From Phocaeicola plebeius (lineage in GTDB: Bacteria > Bacteroidota > Bacteroidia > Bacteroidales > Bacteroidaceae), in NCBI GenBank assembly GCA_022767125.1, contig JALEPZ010000059.1, positions 49,080 to 113,079 on the forward strand: DNA of 64,000 bases, in the 5' to 3' direction. The translations under genes were made by a program, and so were the position numbers. Shown here one piece after another: positions 54,511 to 64,000 of this stretch. The notes beneath the pieces are model-generated. The model saw only the letters and a list, made by a program, of their open reading frames with translations. It was not told where the DNA came from and made no database searches. The number at the start of each line of letters is the position of its first letter. Within the stretch, counting starts at the first letter, position 1.

Positions 54511-55920
54511 ATGAAAAAGTTATCTTTATGGGTATTTTTCGTCCTTGTGGCGATTGTGACAGGCTATGCACAGCAGCCTAAATACGTATTTTACTTTATC
54601 GGTGACGGTATGGGGGTCAATCAAGTGCAAGGTACAGAACTCTATCGGGGAGAACTGGAAGGCAAACTTGGGATTGTCCCTATCTGCTTTACGCAGTTTC
54701 CCTATTCAACCGTAGCCACTACTTTCTCGGCCACGAACGGAGTAACAGACTCGGCAGCTGCAGGTACCGCCTTGTCCACGGGTAACAAGACCAAGAACGG
54801 CACAATCGGTATGCTGAAAGACCAGCAGACCGCGGTCAACAGTGTGGCCGTATGGGCCAAGAACAGCGGTTACAAGGTAGGTGTGACTACCAGTGTCAGT
54901 GTAGACCATGCGACTCCGGCTGCGTTTTATGCACACAATGGGGGACGCGGGAACTATTATGAAATCGGTACTGAACTCTACGCTGCCGGCTTCGATTTCT
55001 ATGCCGGATCGGACTTCCTGAAACCCGACAATGACGGAAAGTCGGAAAGCCTATATGACATGGCGGAAAAGCACGGTTACACCATTGCCCGAGGGTATAA
55101 AGACTATCTGAAGAAAAGCAAGAAGGCAGACAAGATGATTCTGCTGCAGACTGAAAAGGCTTCTGCCATCGACCGCTCAGCCCTTCCCTATGCCATCGAC
55201 CGCAAGAAAGGTGACATGACGCTGACAGAAGTGACCCGTTCGGCCATCAATTTCCTGAGCAAGAACAACGACAAGGGATTTTTCCTGATGGTGGAAGGCG
55301 GAAAGATTGACTGGGCTTGCCACAGCAACGATGCCGCCACTGTGTTCCATGAAGTCATGGACATGGACGATGCCATCAAAGTGGCCTACGAATTCTATTC
55401 GCAACATCCCGATGAAACCTTGATTGTGGTCACTGCCGACCATGAAACCGGCGGCATTGCCTTGGGTACCGGCCCTTATGCGCTGAACCTGCAGGTACTG
55501 AGGAACCAGAAAGTCAGCGAAAGCGGCTTCACCAAGATTGTCAACGGACTGCGGGTACAATACAACAACCAAGTTCCTTGGGAAGCCTTGCAGCAGGCAC
55601 TGAAAGACAACTTCGGCTTCTGGGATCAGGTGAAACTGAGCGAAGCACAGGAGACCCTCCTGAAAGAAACCTTCCACAAGAGTTTTGAAGGACAGGAAGT
55701 GAAAATGGAAAAGAGCGAATATGCTCAGGACGAGCCGATTGCCGGAGTGGCCAAACGCATTATCAACGAAATTGCGTTGGTAGGCTGGACCAGCGGCGGA
55801 CACTCAGCCGGTTATGTACCTGTCTTTGCCGTCGGTGCAAACGCCGAAATGTTCCAAGGCCGGATGGACAATACGGAAATTCCGGAACGGATTGCCCAAG
55901 CTGCCGGCTATACAAAGTAA
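54511..55920 (+). CDS. Alkaline phosphatase
   Basis: Signal peptide; YFIGDGMGVNQV; NGVTDSAAAGTALSTGNKTKNGTIGM (DSAA nucleophile motif); VVTADHETGG; GWTSGGHSAGYVPVFA. Confidence 0.95.
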   Translation: MKKLSLWVFFVLVAIVTGYAQQPKYVFYFIGDGMGVNQVQGTELYRGELEGKLGIVPICFTQFPYSTVATTFSATNGVTDSAAAGTALSTGNKTKNGTIGMLKDQQTAVNSVAVWAKNSGYKVGVTTSVSVDHATPAAFYAHNGGRGNYYEIGTELYAAGFDFYAGSDFLKPDNDGKSESLYDMAEKHGYTIARGYKDYLKKSKKADKMILLQTEKASAIDRSALPYAIDRKKGDMTLTEVTRSAINFLSKNNDKGFFLMVEGGKIDWACHSNDAATVFHEVMDMDDAIKVAYEFYSQHPDETLIVVTADHETGGIALGTGPYALNLQVLRNQKVSESGFTKIVNGLRVQYNNQVPWEALQQALKDNFGFWDQVKLSEAQETLLKETFHKSFEGQEVKMEKSEYAQDEPIAGVAKRIINEIALVGWTSGGHSAGYVPVFAVGANAEMFQGRMDNTEIPERIAQAAGYTK

Positions 55921-55928
55921 CTTTACCT

Positions 55929-56699
55929 TCAGTCGAACGACAGATAAGGTGACAATTTCTCAACATCTTTCTCAGAAAACTCCTTCAATAGGGAGAGCTG
56001 GGAAAGATGTTTGATTTTTCCTACCCTACGACGATAGTCTATCAGAGCTTTGGCTTTGGAGAAATTCATATAAGGATGACGGCGCAAACGCTCCAATCCG
56101 TCTGAATTGACAGACAGTTTCCGCAGCACGACAGCGGAGTCTACGCTGAACCAGCGGTTGAAAGCCGTATCAATCTTTCCGGTCTCCTGGAGCTGCCTTA
56201 CATTCGCAAATCCTCCTAACCGCTGGCGGTATGCGACAATCACCGAGGCACGGTAACTGCCGATGCCCGGTATTTTCTTCAGTTCGTTCGTATCACAGCG
56301 ATTCAAGTCGATGACAGTCCCTGCCGCATACTTCACCTGCCGCGGATAGAAATCAGTACGCACCGGAGATACCGAATCCGGAGAAACAGCAGCATCCTTC
56401 TTCTTCCCCCATGCAACTCCCGCCTTCTTTCGCACATCGCCCCTTCTTGGCGGCTGGGGGACATCAGTTGTCGAACGACTTCTCTGTACGTATCGAGGCG
56501 ACCTTACCGTATCCATCTGTTGCAAGTGAGCCAGGAAAGAGTCGATTTCGGCCGACTCTTCCCTCTCCCAGACGGGTACAGACGGCCCGTTTCCGTCCAA
56601 TGCCCAGTAACTGCCGGTCAGCGCAGCCAGCAACAGAAGGAGGAAAAGGATGGCCCTCCGTTCTGAACGAGAATAATAGAAGAAGTCCTTCCACAACAT
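55929..56699 (-). CDS. Helix-hairpin-helix (ComEA-like) domain protein
   Basis: TM near the N-terminus; VIDLNRCDTNELKKIPGIGSYRASVIVAYRQRLGGFANVRQLQETG. Confidence 0.9.
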   Translation of the reverse strand: MLWKDFFYYSRSERRAILFLLLLLAALTGSYWALDGNGPSVPVWEREESAEIDSFLAHLQQMDTVRSPRYVQRSRSTTDVPQPPRRGDVRKKAGVAWGKKKDAAVSPDSVSPVRTDFYPRQVKYAAGTVIDLNRCDTNELKKIPGIGSYRASVIVAYRQRLGGFANVRQLQETGKIDTAFNRWFSVDSAVVLRKLSVNSDGLERLRRHPYMNFSKAKALIDYRRRVGKIKHLSQLSLLKEFSEKDVEKLSPYLSFD

Positions 56700-56702
56700 G
56701 CC

Positions 56703-58067
56703 TCAGAAGCATCCCAACTCATTAAGGAAAATCGCGAGAATGCCTATCGGCGTCAGATAACGCAAAACGAAAAGGAATACACCATAGTAAGGTGCCTTCA
56801 AGACACCACCGTTCGTCACCTCATCGCGTACCACCTGCCGGTCGAGTACCCATCCTACAAAGACGGCCGCCATCATACCTCCCACCGGGAGCATGATTTT
56901 CGCCGTGAAGTAATCGAGGGCATCAAAAATATTCTTTCCAAACAATGTCACATCACTCCAGTCGCCGAGCGCTAATGAAGAAGCCGTTCCGACCACTAAA
57001 ATGCCACCAGTGACGATACGAGCCGATTTCCCTCGTGTAAAGCCGAACTTTTCATGCAGGAAAGCGGTTGGCACTTCGTGCAATGAAATCGTCGATGTCA
57101 GGGCGGCCATGGCCAACAACACATAGAAAGCCACCGCACAGACATAGGCCAACACAGGGAATCCACTGAAGGCCTGCTGGAAGACATTGGGCAACGTGAT
57201 GAAAATCAGCGAGGGCCCTGCATCGGGCTGGATGCCAACGGCAAAGGCTGCCGGGAAAATAATCAGTCCCGCCAGAATGGCTACAAACGTATCAATCAGT
57301 CCTACACTGATTGCCGTAGCTCCCAAACGGGTTTCCCGGCTGAAATAGGAGGCATATGTAGACAGACAGCCCATTCCCAAACTCATGGAAAAGAAAGCCT
57401 GTCCCATGGCACCCAAGAAAACATCCCCGTCCACTTTGGAAAAGTCCGGCTTAAGCAGAAACTCCACTCCCCGTTCGGCCCCGGGCAGGGTAATCGAACA
57501 GGCCGCCAGCAGAATCACCAGGATAAACAACAAGGGCATCAATACCTTTGAAGAACGTTCGATGCCGTTCTTCACCCCTTTGACAATGACAAAATGAGTG
57601 AACAAGACAAATACATACAACCAAATCAAGGGACGTACAGGATGCTGCGAAAAGTCAGTGAACATTCGGATAAATCCCTTTGCATCCTTCCCTGAAAATC
57701 CCCCGATGGCAGCCTGGAGAATATATTCGAGCGTCCAGCCCGCCACCACCGCATAATAGCCCAGAATCAGGAAACCGGTCAGCACTCCCATGTAGCCCAC
57801 CCATTTCCAATGGGTTTGTGGGGCCAGCACATTGTATGCTTCTCCTGTACTGGCCTTCGACCGTCGACCAATAATAAACTCCGATATCATAATCGGCAAT
57901 CCGAACGCAAACACACACGCCAAATAGATACAAATAAATGCGGCTCCTCCATGGTTACCTGCTTCATACGGGAAACGCCATACATTCCCCAATCCCACTG
58001 CCGAACCGGCAGCCGCCAATATGGCTCCTAATTTACTGCCAAAGTTTACACGATGATTTTGTTGCAT
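56703..58067 (-). CDS. Sodium-dependent transporter (NSS/SNF family)
   Basis: VNFGSKLGAILAAAGSAVGLGNVWRFPYEAGNHGGAAFICIYLACVFAFGLPIMISEFIIGRRSK. Confidence 0.95.
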   Translation of the reverse strand: MQQNHRVNFGSKLGAILAAAGSAVGLGNVWRFPYEAGNHGGAAFICIYLACVFAFGLPIMISEFIIGRRSKASTGEAYNVLAPQTHWKWVGYMGVLTGFLILGYYAVVAGWTLEYILQAAIGGFSGKDAKGFIRMFTDFSQHPVRPLIWLYVFVLFTHFVIVKGVKNGIERSSKVLMPLLFILVILLAACSITLPGAERGVEFLLKPDFSKVDGDVFLGAMGQAFFSMSLGMGCLSTYASYFSRETRLGATAISVGLIDTFVAILAGLIIFPAAFAVGIQPDAGPSLIFITLPNVFQQAFSGFPVLAYVCAVAFYVLLAMAALTSTISLHEVPTAFLHEKFGFTRGKSARIVTGGILVVGTASSLALGDWSDVTLFGKNIFDALDYFTAKIMLPVGGMMAAVFVGWVLDRQVVRDEVTNGGVLKAPYYGVFLFVLRYLTPIGILAIFLNELGCF

Positions 58068-58195
58068 ATATAAACAGAATTATTTCATGAATTTTATTTT
58101 CCCGGCAAAATTACAAAAAAAATATCAGGAACTAAGCTGTTTGCGTATTATTTTGGCAGAAATAGTTTGTGGATGGCATTCATCTGTTCCACTTG

Positions 58196-58699
58196 TCAGC
58201 GAAAGTCTTTCAGCGCTTCCTGCAGTTTCTGACGGCTAAAGAAGATACGGCTCTTCACCGTCCCCAGCGGAAGCCCGAGACGCTCGGCTATCTCGCGGTA
58301 CTTGAATCCGGCCACGAACATGGAAAAAGGCAACCGGTATTCCTTCGGCAGGGAATTGACAATGCGTCGCATTTCCTTGGCATCATAGGCGCCTTCTGTC
58401 GAATCTCCTTCCACATCCACCCCGCTGTTCAGATAGAACTGGTTGTCCGTGCGGTCTACATAGGTCTGGTCGCGCACCGTTTTCCGATAATTATTGATAA
58501 AGAGGTTACGCATGATGGTATACATCCATCCGCGGAAGTTGGTCTCGTCCGTGTACTTGTCCTCGTTATCGAGGGCTTTCAACGTGGTTTCTTGCACCAA
58601 GTCGTTGGCATCTTCATAATCGGCTGTCAACTTGAAGGCAAAGTTGCGGAGTTCCGCTTGTACATTCAAAAGATTCTGAGTAAAACTGGATGTGGTCAT
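58196..58699 (-). CDS. ECF-type RNA polymerase sigma factor
   Basis: LTADYEDANDLVQETTLKALDNEDKYTDETNFRGWMYTIMRNLFINNYRK; LPFSMFVAGFKYREIAERLGLPLGTVKSRIFFSRQKLQEAL. Confidence 0.95.
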   Translation of the reverse strand: MTTSSFTQNLLNVQAELRNFAFKLTADYEDANDLVQETTLKALDNEDKYTDETNFRGWMYTIMRNLFINNYRKTVRDQTYVDRTDNQFYLNSGVDVEGDSTEGAYDAKEMRRIVNSLPKEYRLPFSMFVAGFKYREIAERLGLPLGTVKSRIFFSRQKLQEALKDFR

Positions 58700-58790
58700 A
58701 ACGGTTAAAATGATTAGTTGGTATTCTAAGTCTTGTCACGCTGCAAGTTTACCGATTTTCCCGTTATCCCTCTTCACAAAAATAGATAAG

Positions 58791-58835
58791 AAAAGGAGTA
58801 AAAACCATCAAATGATAGTTTTTACCCCTTTTTTT
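58791..58835 (-). terminator. Terminator-like hairpin downstream of CYTH gene
   Basis: aaaaggagtaaaaaccatcaaatgatagtttttacccctttttttg: gtaaaaac/gtttttac plus flanking aaaagg/cccttttt; U-rich on both strands. Confidence 0.75.
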
Positions 58836-58861
58836 GATAATTGACAGGAGATATGGAGGCC

Positions 58862-59335
58862 TTATTTCCAGGTACAATAGGGTTCCTTCATCAGAAAGGA
58901 ATTATAGTACTTCACCTGACCTGTCACTTCCTCACCGATGAAGGAAGGCAATGACAGGGCTTCTCCTTCCTCTGCCAGTTCCACTTCAGCGACCACCAAT
59001 CCCTGATTCTCGCCATAAAACTCATCGACTTCCCAAACATGGAAACTGCAATGAACCAGATAACGGGTCTTGTCGATACGTCCCGGCTCACAAAGTGACA
59101 TCAGTTCTTCGGCCTCTGCCAACGGCAGTTCCTTCTCCCACTCATAACGACTGGTTCCGGTAGCGTTAGAAGGGCCTTTGATGGTCAGATATCCTTTCCC
59201 GTCACGAATCCGTACACGAACTGTCCTGCCACGGGCACTGCAAATATATCCCTGCCGGATTCGGCTGCTGGAGAAAGCCGACTGACGATACGAATCATCC
59301 TTCACCAAAAACTTCCGTTCGATTTCCTGTGCCAT
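58862..59335 (-). CDS. CYTH domain protein
   Basis: MAQEIERKFLVKDDSYRQSAFSSSRIRQGYICSARGRTVRVRIRDGKGYLTIKG (EXEXK motif EIERK). Confidence 0.95.
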   Translation of the reverse strand: MAQEIERKFLVKDDSYRQSAFSSSRIRQGYICSARGRTVRVRIRDGKGYLTIKGPSNATGTSRYEWEKELPLAEAEELMSLCEPGRIDKTRYLVHCSFHVWEVDEFYGENQGLVVAEVELAEEGEALSLPSFIGEEVTGQVKYYNSFLMKEPYCTWK

Positions 59336-59344
59336 CGCCGTCCG

Positions 59345-59479
59345 TCACACTGCCAATGAGTATAAGGCAATGAAAAGCAATGCCAGTACCAGCAATCCGA
59401 TACACAGATTCCGGATCACCCGTTTCGCTTTCTGCTCTTCGCGCTGGCTGATGCCTGCTGTTTTCTTCTTCTTTCCCAT
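59345..59479 (-). CDS. Small membrane protein (44 aa)
   Basis: Below the ORF-track cutoff: MGKKKKTAGISQREEQKAKRVIRNLCIGLLVLALLFIALYSLAV*; basic N-terminus plus one TM helix, tightly packed between prfB and CYTH. Confidence 0.7.
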   Translation of the reverse strand: MGKKKKTAGISQREEQKAKRVIRNLCIGLLVLALLFIALYSLAV

Positions 59480-59499
59480 AGCTGTCTATTATTGAATGA

Positions 59500-60615
59500 T
59501 TAAACTTCACTGTCCGAGAACTCCATCAGGTAGGCTTTGATGAAACCGTCAATCTTGCCGTCCATCACTCCATTCACATCAGAAGTCTGGTAGTTGGTGC
59601 GGTGGTCCTTCACGCGGCGGTCATCGAATACATAACTGCGGATCTGCGAGCCCCATTCTATTTTCTTCTTGCCAGCCTCCACTTTGGCCTGTTCCTCCAT
59701 ACGATGTTGCAGCTCCTTGTCATAAAGGATAGAGCGCAGCTGCCGCATGGCGTTTTCCTTGTTCTTGGGCTGGTCGCGTGTTTCGGTATTCTCAATCAGG
59801 ATTTCTTCTTCCTCCCCGGTATAGGGATCCTTGTACTGGTAGCGCAGGCGGACACCCGATTCCACCTTATTTACGTTCTGTCCGCCGGCACCTCCGCTTC
59901 GGAACGTGTCCCATGACAAACGGGCAGGTTCTACCACCACTTCAATCGAGTCGTCGACCAAAGGGGTAACAAAAACAGAAGCAAAAGAAGTCATACGCTT
60001 TCCCTGTGCATTGTAGGGCGACACACGCACCAGCCGGTGCACACCGTTCTCGCCTTTCAGATAGCCGTAAGCATAGGCTCCTTCGATATTCATGGTTACC
60101 GTCTTGATGCCGGCTTCATCCCCCTCTTGCAAGTTCGACACCGTCAGCTTGTAACCGTTGCTTTCTGCCCAGCGCATATACATGCGCATCAACATCGACG
60201 CCCAGTCCTGGCTTTCCGTTCCACCGGCGCCGGAATTGATTTTCAGGACACAGTCCATCTGGTCTGCTTCCGAACGCAGCATGTTCTTCAGTTCCAGTTC
60301 TTCAACAGCCTTCAGGGCCTTCGCATACGCTTCATCCACTTCCTCCTCAGTCACGAGCTCGTCCTTGCAGAAGTCGAACGCCAGTTCGAGCTCGTCCGTC
60401 AAGGTCTTTACCTCCGTGTATCCCTCTATCCATGCCTGTAGAGCCTTGACCTTCTTCATCTGCGCCTCCGCCTTCTTGGCATCATCCCAGAATCCGGGAG
60501 CTTGCGTGCGCAGCTGTTCCTCCTCTACCTGCACTTTCTTGTTCTCAATGTCCAGATAGCGGTACAAAGCCTCGGTACGTCCTTTTACATCTTTCAGTTG
60601 TTCTATCGTAATCAT
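59500..60615 (-). CDS. prfB: Peptide chain release factor 2 (no programmed frameshift)
   Basis: MITIEQLKDVKGRTEALYRYLDIENKK...; INSGAGGTESQDWASMLMRMY; RSGGAGGQNVNKVESGVRL (GGQ); reads through in a single frame. Confidence 0.95.
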   Translation of the reverse strand: MITIEQLKDVKGRTEALYRYLDIENKKVQVEEEQLRTQAPGFWDDAKKAEAQMKKVKALQAWIEGYTEVKTLTDELELAFDFCKDELVTEEEVDEAYAKALKAVEELELKNMLRSEADQMDCVLKINSGAGGTESQDWASMLMRMYMRWAESNGYKLTVSNLQEGDEAGIKTVTMNIEGAYAYGYLKGENGVHRLVRVSPYNAQGKRMTSFASVFVTPLVDDSIEVVVEPARLSWDTFRSGGAGGQNVNKVESGVRLRYQYKDPYTGEEEEILIENTETRDQPKNKENAMRQLRSILYDKELQHRMEEQAKVEAGKKKIEWGSQIRSYVFDDRRVKDHRTNYQTSDVNGVMDGKIDGFIKAYLMEFSDSEV

Positions 60616-60678
60616 ATCAACACTAATTCTTGTTTTTTGTATATATACTTCATTAGATGGTTTACTCACACATGCTGC

Positions 60679-62487
60679 TTATTCTTCATACATTTTGGCA
60701 ATCTCAGCAGCATAATTCTTGGCCAGAACGGAACGTTTTATTTTCAATGTATTGGTCAATTCTCCCTTTTCCATGCTGAATGGTTCTGGCAACAGTGTGA
60801 AGCGTTTCACCTGTTCATAATGGGCAAATTCCTGCTGGAGGGTATCTATCCGGTTACGGAACAGCTCCACGATGACCGGATGGGCCAACAGGTCGTGCAT
60901 ATCGGTATAGGGAACACCCTGTTTCTGCGCATACGCCTCTACCTGCTTGTAGTCGGGAACAATCAAGGCAGATACAAACTTACGCTGGTCTGCAATGATG
61001 GATATCTGGTCGATGTAACGGTCGACAACCAGTTTGGTTTCGATGGCCTGAGGTGCTATGTACTTGCCGTTCGATGTCTTAAACAGGTCTTTGATGCGTT
61101 CCGTCAAGAAGAGGTAACCGTCTTTGTCTAAATAACCGGCATCTCCGGTCTTGAACCAGCCATCCTCGGTATACGACTGCGCCGTAACGGCTTCCTTCTT
61201 GTAATAGCCCGGAGTGATGGTTCCCCCTTTCAGCTGGATTTCATTGTTCTCACCGATACGTACCTGCACACCCGGCAACGGAAGGCCTACGGACCCAATC
61301 CGATGCGTGCCAAACCACTCGCACGATACGGTAGCGGTAGTTTCGGTCATACCATAACCGGCAATCATATTGATGCCCACGGAATGCACGAACTCCTCGA
61401 CGGCCACAGGGATGGCAGCTCCTGCCGTGGGGAAAAAGTTACCGTTCTCTATACCGATGGCCTTCTTGAGCAGACTGTAGATGGTCCGTTCATAGAACTT
61501 ATACTTCAGATGCAGCCAGGCAGGAGGTGTCTTGCCTTTCATCAGATACTCGATATTATGCAGCCTGCCCACTTCGAGAGCATCCTGCATCAACGTCTTC
61601 TTCAGCCCCGTGGCCTGACTGATTTTTTCCTGTACCCCATCATAGACCTTTTCCCAGAAACGGGGCACACTGCACATGGCGGTTGGGCGCACTTCCTTGA
61701 TGGTCTTCTGGATATCCTGCGGATACAGGTTGACTGCCAGCTGACATCCGCGGTGAATGCACAGATAGGTCCATCCCCGCTCGAAGATGTGAGTAAAAGG
61801 CAGAAAGTTGATAACCACGTCTTCAGGGCCCAGACGGTCCAAACGGCGATCATGGCCATCAATAGCAGCCCGGTAGCACCGGTGCGTCAGCATCACTCCT
61901 TTCGGCTCACCTGTCGTGCCGGAAGTATAGAGGATATTGGCGAGGTCATCATCGCAAGTGCAGTCTGAACGGCGCTCCACTTCTGCCTGGTGATTTTCGT
62001 CGGCACCCAAAGCCAGGAAATCATCAAAATACATCGAGTGGTTGTCTCCCGGTACCAACTGCACCTTCTTGTCGAAGACAATGATACGTTTCAGCGTCTT
62101 GCACAGGTTCATTACATGGCAAGCCACATCATATTGGTATTGTTCCCCCACAAACAGATAATGGATTTCTGCGTCCTGCAAGATATAATGTACCTGAGTT
62201 TCCGAACTGGTCGCATACAGAGGTACAGTCACAGCCCGGTCTGAGAATGCCCCGAAATCAACATACAGGCATTCCGGCTTGTTCTGAGAGAAGACTCCCA
62301 GATTCTCCTGTTCAGCAACCCCCAATGCAATCAAGGCATTGGCTACCTGGCGCACATAGCTCGCAAACTGGTTCCATGATACGGGAATCCATGCCCCCGA
62401 GGTGTAATCGCGGTAGGTCAAGGCGGTCTTATCGCCATATTTCTCTGCCTGACGTTGAATCAGACGAGGCAACAAAGATTTGTCCAT
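60679..62487 (-). CDS. Long-chain fatty-acid--CoA ligase (AMP-binding)
   Basis: ILYTSGTTGEPKGVMLTHRC; GYGMTETTATVSC; DGWFKTGDAGYLDKDGYLFLTERIKDLFKTSNGKYIAPQAIE. Confidence 0.95.
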   Translation of the reverse strand: MDKSLLPRLIQRQAEKYGDKTALTYRDYTSGAWIPVSWNQFASYVRQVANALIALGVAEQENLGVFSQNKPECLYVDFGAFSDRAVTVPLYATSSETQVHYILQDAEIHYLFVGEQYQYDVACHVMNLCKTLKRIIVFDKKVQLVPGDNHSMYFDDFLALGADENHQAEVERRSDCTCDDDLANILYTSGTTGEPKGVMLTHRCYRAAIDGHDRRLDRLGPEDVVINFLPFTHIFERGWTYLCIHRGCQLAVNLYPQDIQKTIKEVRPTAMCSVPRFWEKVYDGVQEKISQATGLKKTLMQDALEVGRLHNIEYLMKGKTPPAWLHLKYKFYERTIYSLLKKAIGIENGNFFPTAGAAIPVAVEEFVHSVGINMIAGYGMTETTATVSCEWFGTHRIGSVGLPLPGVQVRIGENNEIQLKGGTITPGYYKKEAVTAQSYTEDGWFKTGDAGYLDKDGYLFLTERIKDLFKTSNGKYIAPQAIETKLVVDRYIDQISIIADQRKFVSALIVPDYKQVEAYAQKQGVPYTDMHDLLAHPVIVELFRNRIDTLQQEFAHYEQVKRFTLLPEPFSMEKGELTNTLKIKRSVLAKNYAAEIAKMYEE

Positions 62488-62516
62488 CTTATTTCTACTT
62501 TATTGTAAGTTCACTG

Positions 62517-62524
62517 CAAAGATA
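62517..62524 (-). promoter_or_regulatory. -7 box TATCTTTG upstream of acyl-CoA ligase
   Basis: + strand caaagata, 30 nt upstream of the start at 62487. Confidence 0.5.
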
Positions 62525-62618
62525 CACCTTTACCGTTTAATCTCTTGAAGCCTAAAACAAAAAAAGTGCGTTTCTACAAAAAAAATTGGCGAAACAGGAA
62601 GAAAACAGGACAAATGAA

Positions 62619-62626
62619 CTATCTTT
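62619..62626 (+). promoter_or_regulatory. -7 box TATCTTTG upstream of M20 deacetylase
   Basis: gaacTATCTTTGccccg about 24 nt upstream of the ATG at 62650. Confidence 0.5.
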
Positions 62627-62649
62627 GCCCCGACAAAATGCTTTAAATT

Positions 62650-63717
62650 ATGATAGATATAGGTTATTACACATCTGAAGCGCTCACATTACTTCAAACG
62701 CTCATTCGTATTCCGTCCATCAGCCGGGAAGAAGAACAGGCAGCTGACTTCTTGCAGAACTATATCGAGGAAACGGGGATTATGACAGGACGGTCGGGAA
62801 ACAACATCTGGTGCATCAGTCCGATGTTCGATACCCGAAAGCCTACCCTGCTGCTCAATTCGCACATCGATACAGTAAAACCTGTCAACGGTTGGCGCAA
62901 GCACCCCTTTACTCCTAAAAGTGAAAACGGAAAACTTTACGGACTGGGTAGCAACGATGCAGGTGCCAGTGTGGTATCCTTGTTCCAGGCTTACCGATAC
63001 CTGAGCAGCACCGAACAGAACTACAACCTGATTTTTCTTGCCTCGTGCGAGGAAGAGGTGTCGGGAAAGAACGGAATTGAAAGTGTACTGCCACAACTGC
63101 CTCCCATTGCGTTGGGAATCGTAGGGGAACCAACTGAGATGCAACCGGCCATTGCTGAGAAAGGATTGATGGTACTGGATGTAACGGCCCACGGAAAGGC
63201 GGGGCATGCCGCACGCAATGAAGGTGATAATGCCATTTACAAGGTAATGAAAGACATCGAATGGTTCCGTACTTACCGCTTTCCGGAAGAATCGTCATTG
63301 TTGGGACCGGTCAAGATGAGCGTCACGCAGATCAACGCCGGTACGCAACACAACGTGATTCCTGATCTCTGTACATTTGTCGTAGACATCCGCAGCAATG
63401 AGTTCTATTCCAACGAGGAACTTTTCCAAGCTATTTCCCAACAAATCAGTAGTGAGGCTAAGGCCCGCTCATTCCGACTGAATTCTTCGCGCATTGACAT
63501 TCATCACCCGTTCGTCCAACGGGCCATTTCACTTGGTAAAGTCCCCTTTGGCTCCCCGACCTTGTCTGATCAGGCACTCATGAAATTCCCGTCTGTCAAA
63601 ATTGGTCCCGGGAAGTCATCCCGCTCACATACTGCGGATGAATACATCCTTGTCAGCGAAATTGAAGATGCCATCGCCACCTACATTCAACTGTTGGACG
63701 GATTAAGAATCAGCTAA
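62650..63717 (+). CDS. M20 family deacetylase (ArgE/DapE; likely acyl-ornithine deacetylase)
   Basis: LLLNSHIDTVKPVNGW; LYGLGSNDAGASVVSLF; FLASCEEEVSGKNGIES; SPTLSDQALMKFPSVKIGPGKSSRSHTADEYI. Confidence 0.9.
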   Translation: MIDIGYYTSEALTLLQTLIRIPSISREEEQAADFLQNYIEETGIMTGRSGNNIWCISPMFDTRKPTLLLNSHIDTVKPVNGWRKHPFTPKSENGKLYGLGSNDAGASVVSLFQAYRYLSSTEQNYNLIFLASCEEEVSGKNGIESVLPQLPPIALGIVGEPTEMQPAIAEKGLMVLDVTAHGKAGHAARNEGDNAIYKVMKDIEWFRTYRFPEESSLLGPVKMSVTQINAGTQHNVIPDLCTFVVDIRSNEFYSNEELFQAISQQISSEAKARSFRLNSSRIDIHHPFVQRAISLGKVPFGSPTLSDQALMKFPSVKIGPGKSSRSHTADEYILVSEIEDAIATYIQLLDGLRIS

Positions 63718-63855
63718 TACACCGCATAACAAATCAGCGATTTATTTTTTCCATAATCGTCCTCTGATGGACATTCGGTAATCCACTCATTTCTCCTTTC
63801 TATTGTCATCCTGACGCTTGTACAGGATGATAATGGAAAGGAAGAGATTCCGCCT

Positions 63856-63894
63856 TAAAAAAGAAAGTCCCGGGAACCTTTCGGCTTCCGGGAC
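63856..63894 (-). terminator. rRNA operon terminator
   Basis: Minus strand: GTCCCGGAAgccgaaaggTTCCCGGGAC followed by TTTCTTTTTT, directly after 5S rRNA. Confidence 0.85.
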
Positions 63895-63896
63895 CA

Positions 63897-64000
<104 letters not shown>

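Noticed and set aside
60615-60669. Programmed frameshift or N-terminal extension of prfB (ORF track starts at 60669)
   Set aside because: The extension MSKPSNEVYIQKTRISVD is not family-like; MITIEQLKDV is the natural start and the frame is continuous.

Overview
This 64 kb window is Bacteroidales chromosomal DNA. The evidence is a SusC/RagA porin, a hybrid two-component regulator, a Bacteroides-style dcw cluster, glsB/glsA and TAnnTTTG-type -7 promoter boxes. From left to right it contains: the N-terminal part of a SusC protein running off the left edge; a DUF234-type AAA ATPase with a late frameshift; a carbohydrate-utilisation segment (about 2.2-9.2 kb) in which several genes look internally deleted or truncated (a hybrid sensor with no HATPase domain, a short DUF6377-like protein, a 5'-truncated GH36 and a truncated MATE/RsbW-like protein); a sulfatase and lgt; a 23-bp periodic repeat; a GH2; a second AAA ATPase; an Rpn/PD-(D/E)XK protein; an NtrB/NtrC-like pair divergent from a TolC-HlyD-FtsX operon with a readable sigma-54 promoter and enhancer-like palindrome; glsB/glsA; a division/cell-wall cluster rsmH to ftsZ that lacks mraZ; housekeeping genes (lpxH, DUF59, radC, GT2); a compact divergent CAZyme cluster resembling arabinogalactan-protein side-chain degradation (GH105-DUF2264 fusion, BNR_4, GH43, GH127); and transporters, alkaline phosphatase, an ECF sigma factor, CYTH, prfB, acyl-CoA ligase and an M20 deacetylase. 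A 5S rRNA (minus strand) lies at the right edge. All family assignments were made by reading the sequence, with no database search. The most interesting items are the HATPase-less hybrid regulator, the sigma-54 circuit, the 23-bp periodic element, the fused GH105-DUF2264 enzyme, and the repeated missing-part pattern, which could be genome decay or an assembly problem.
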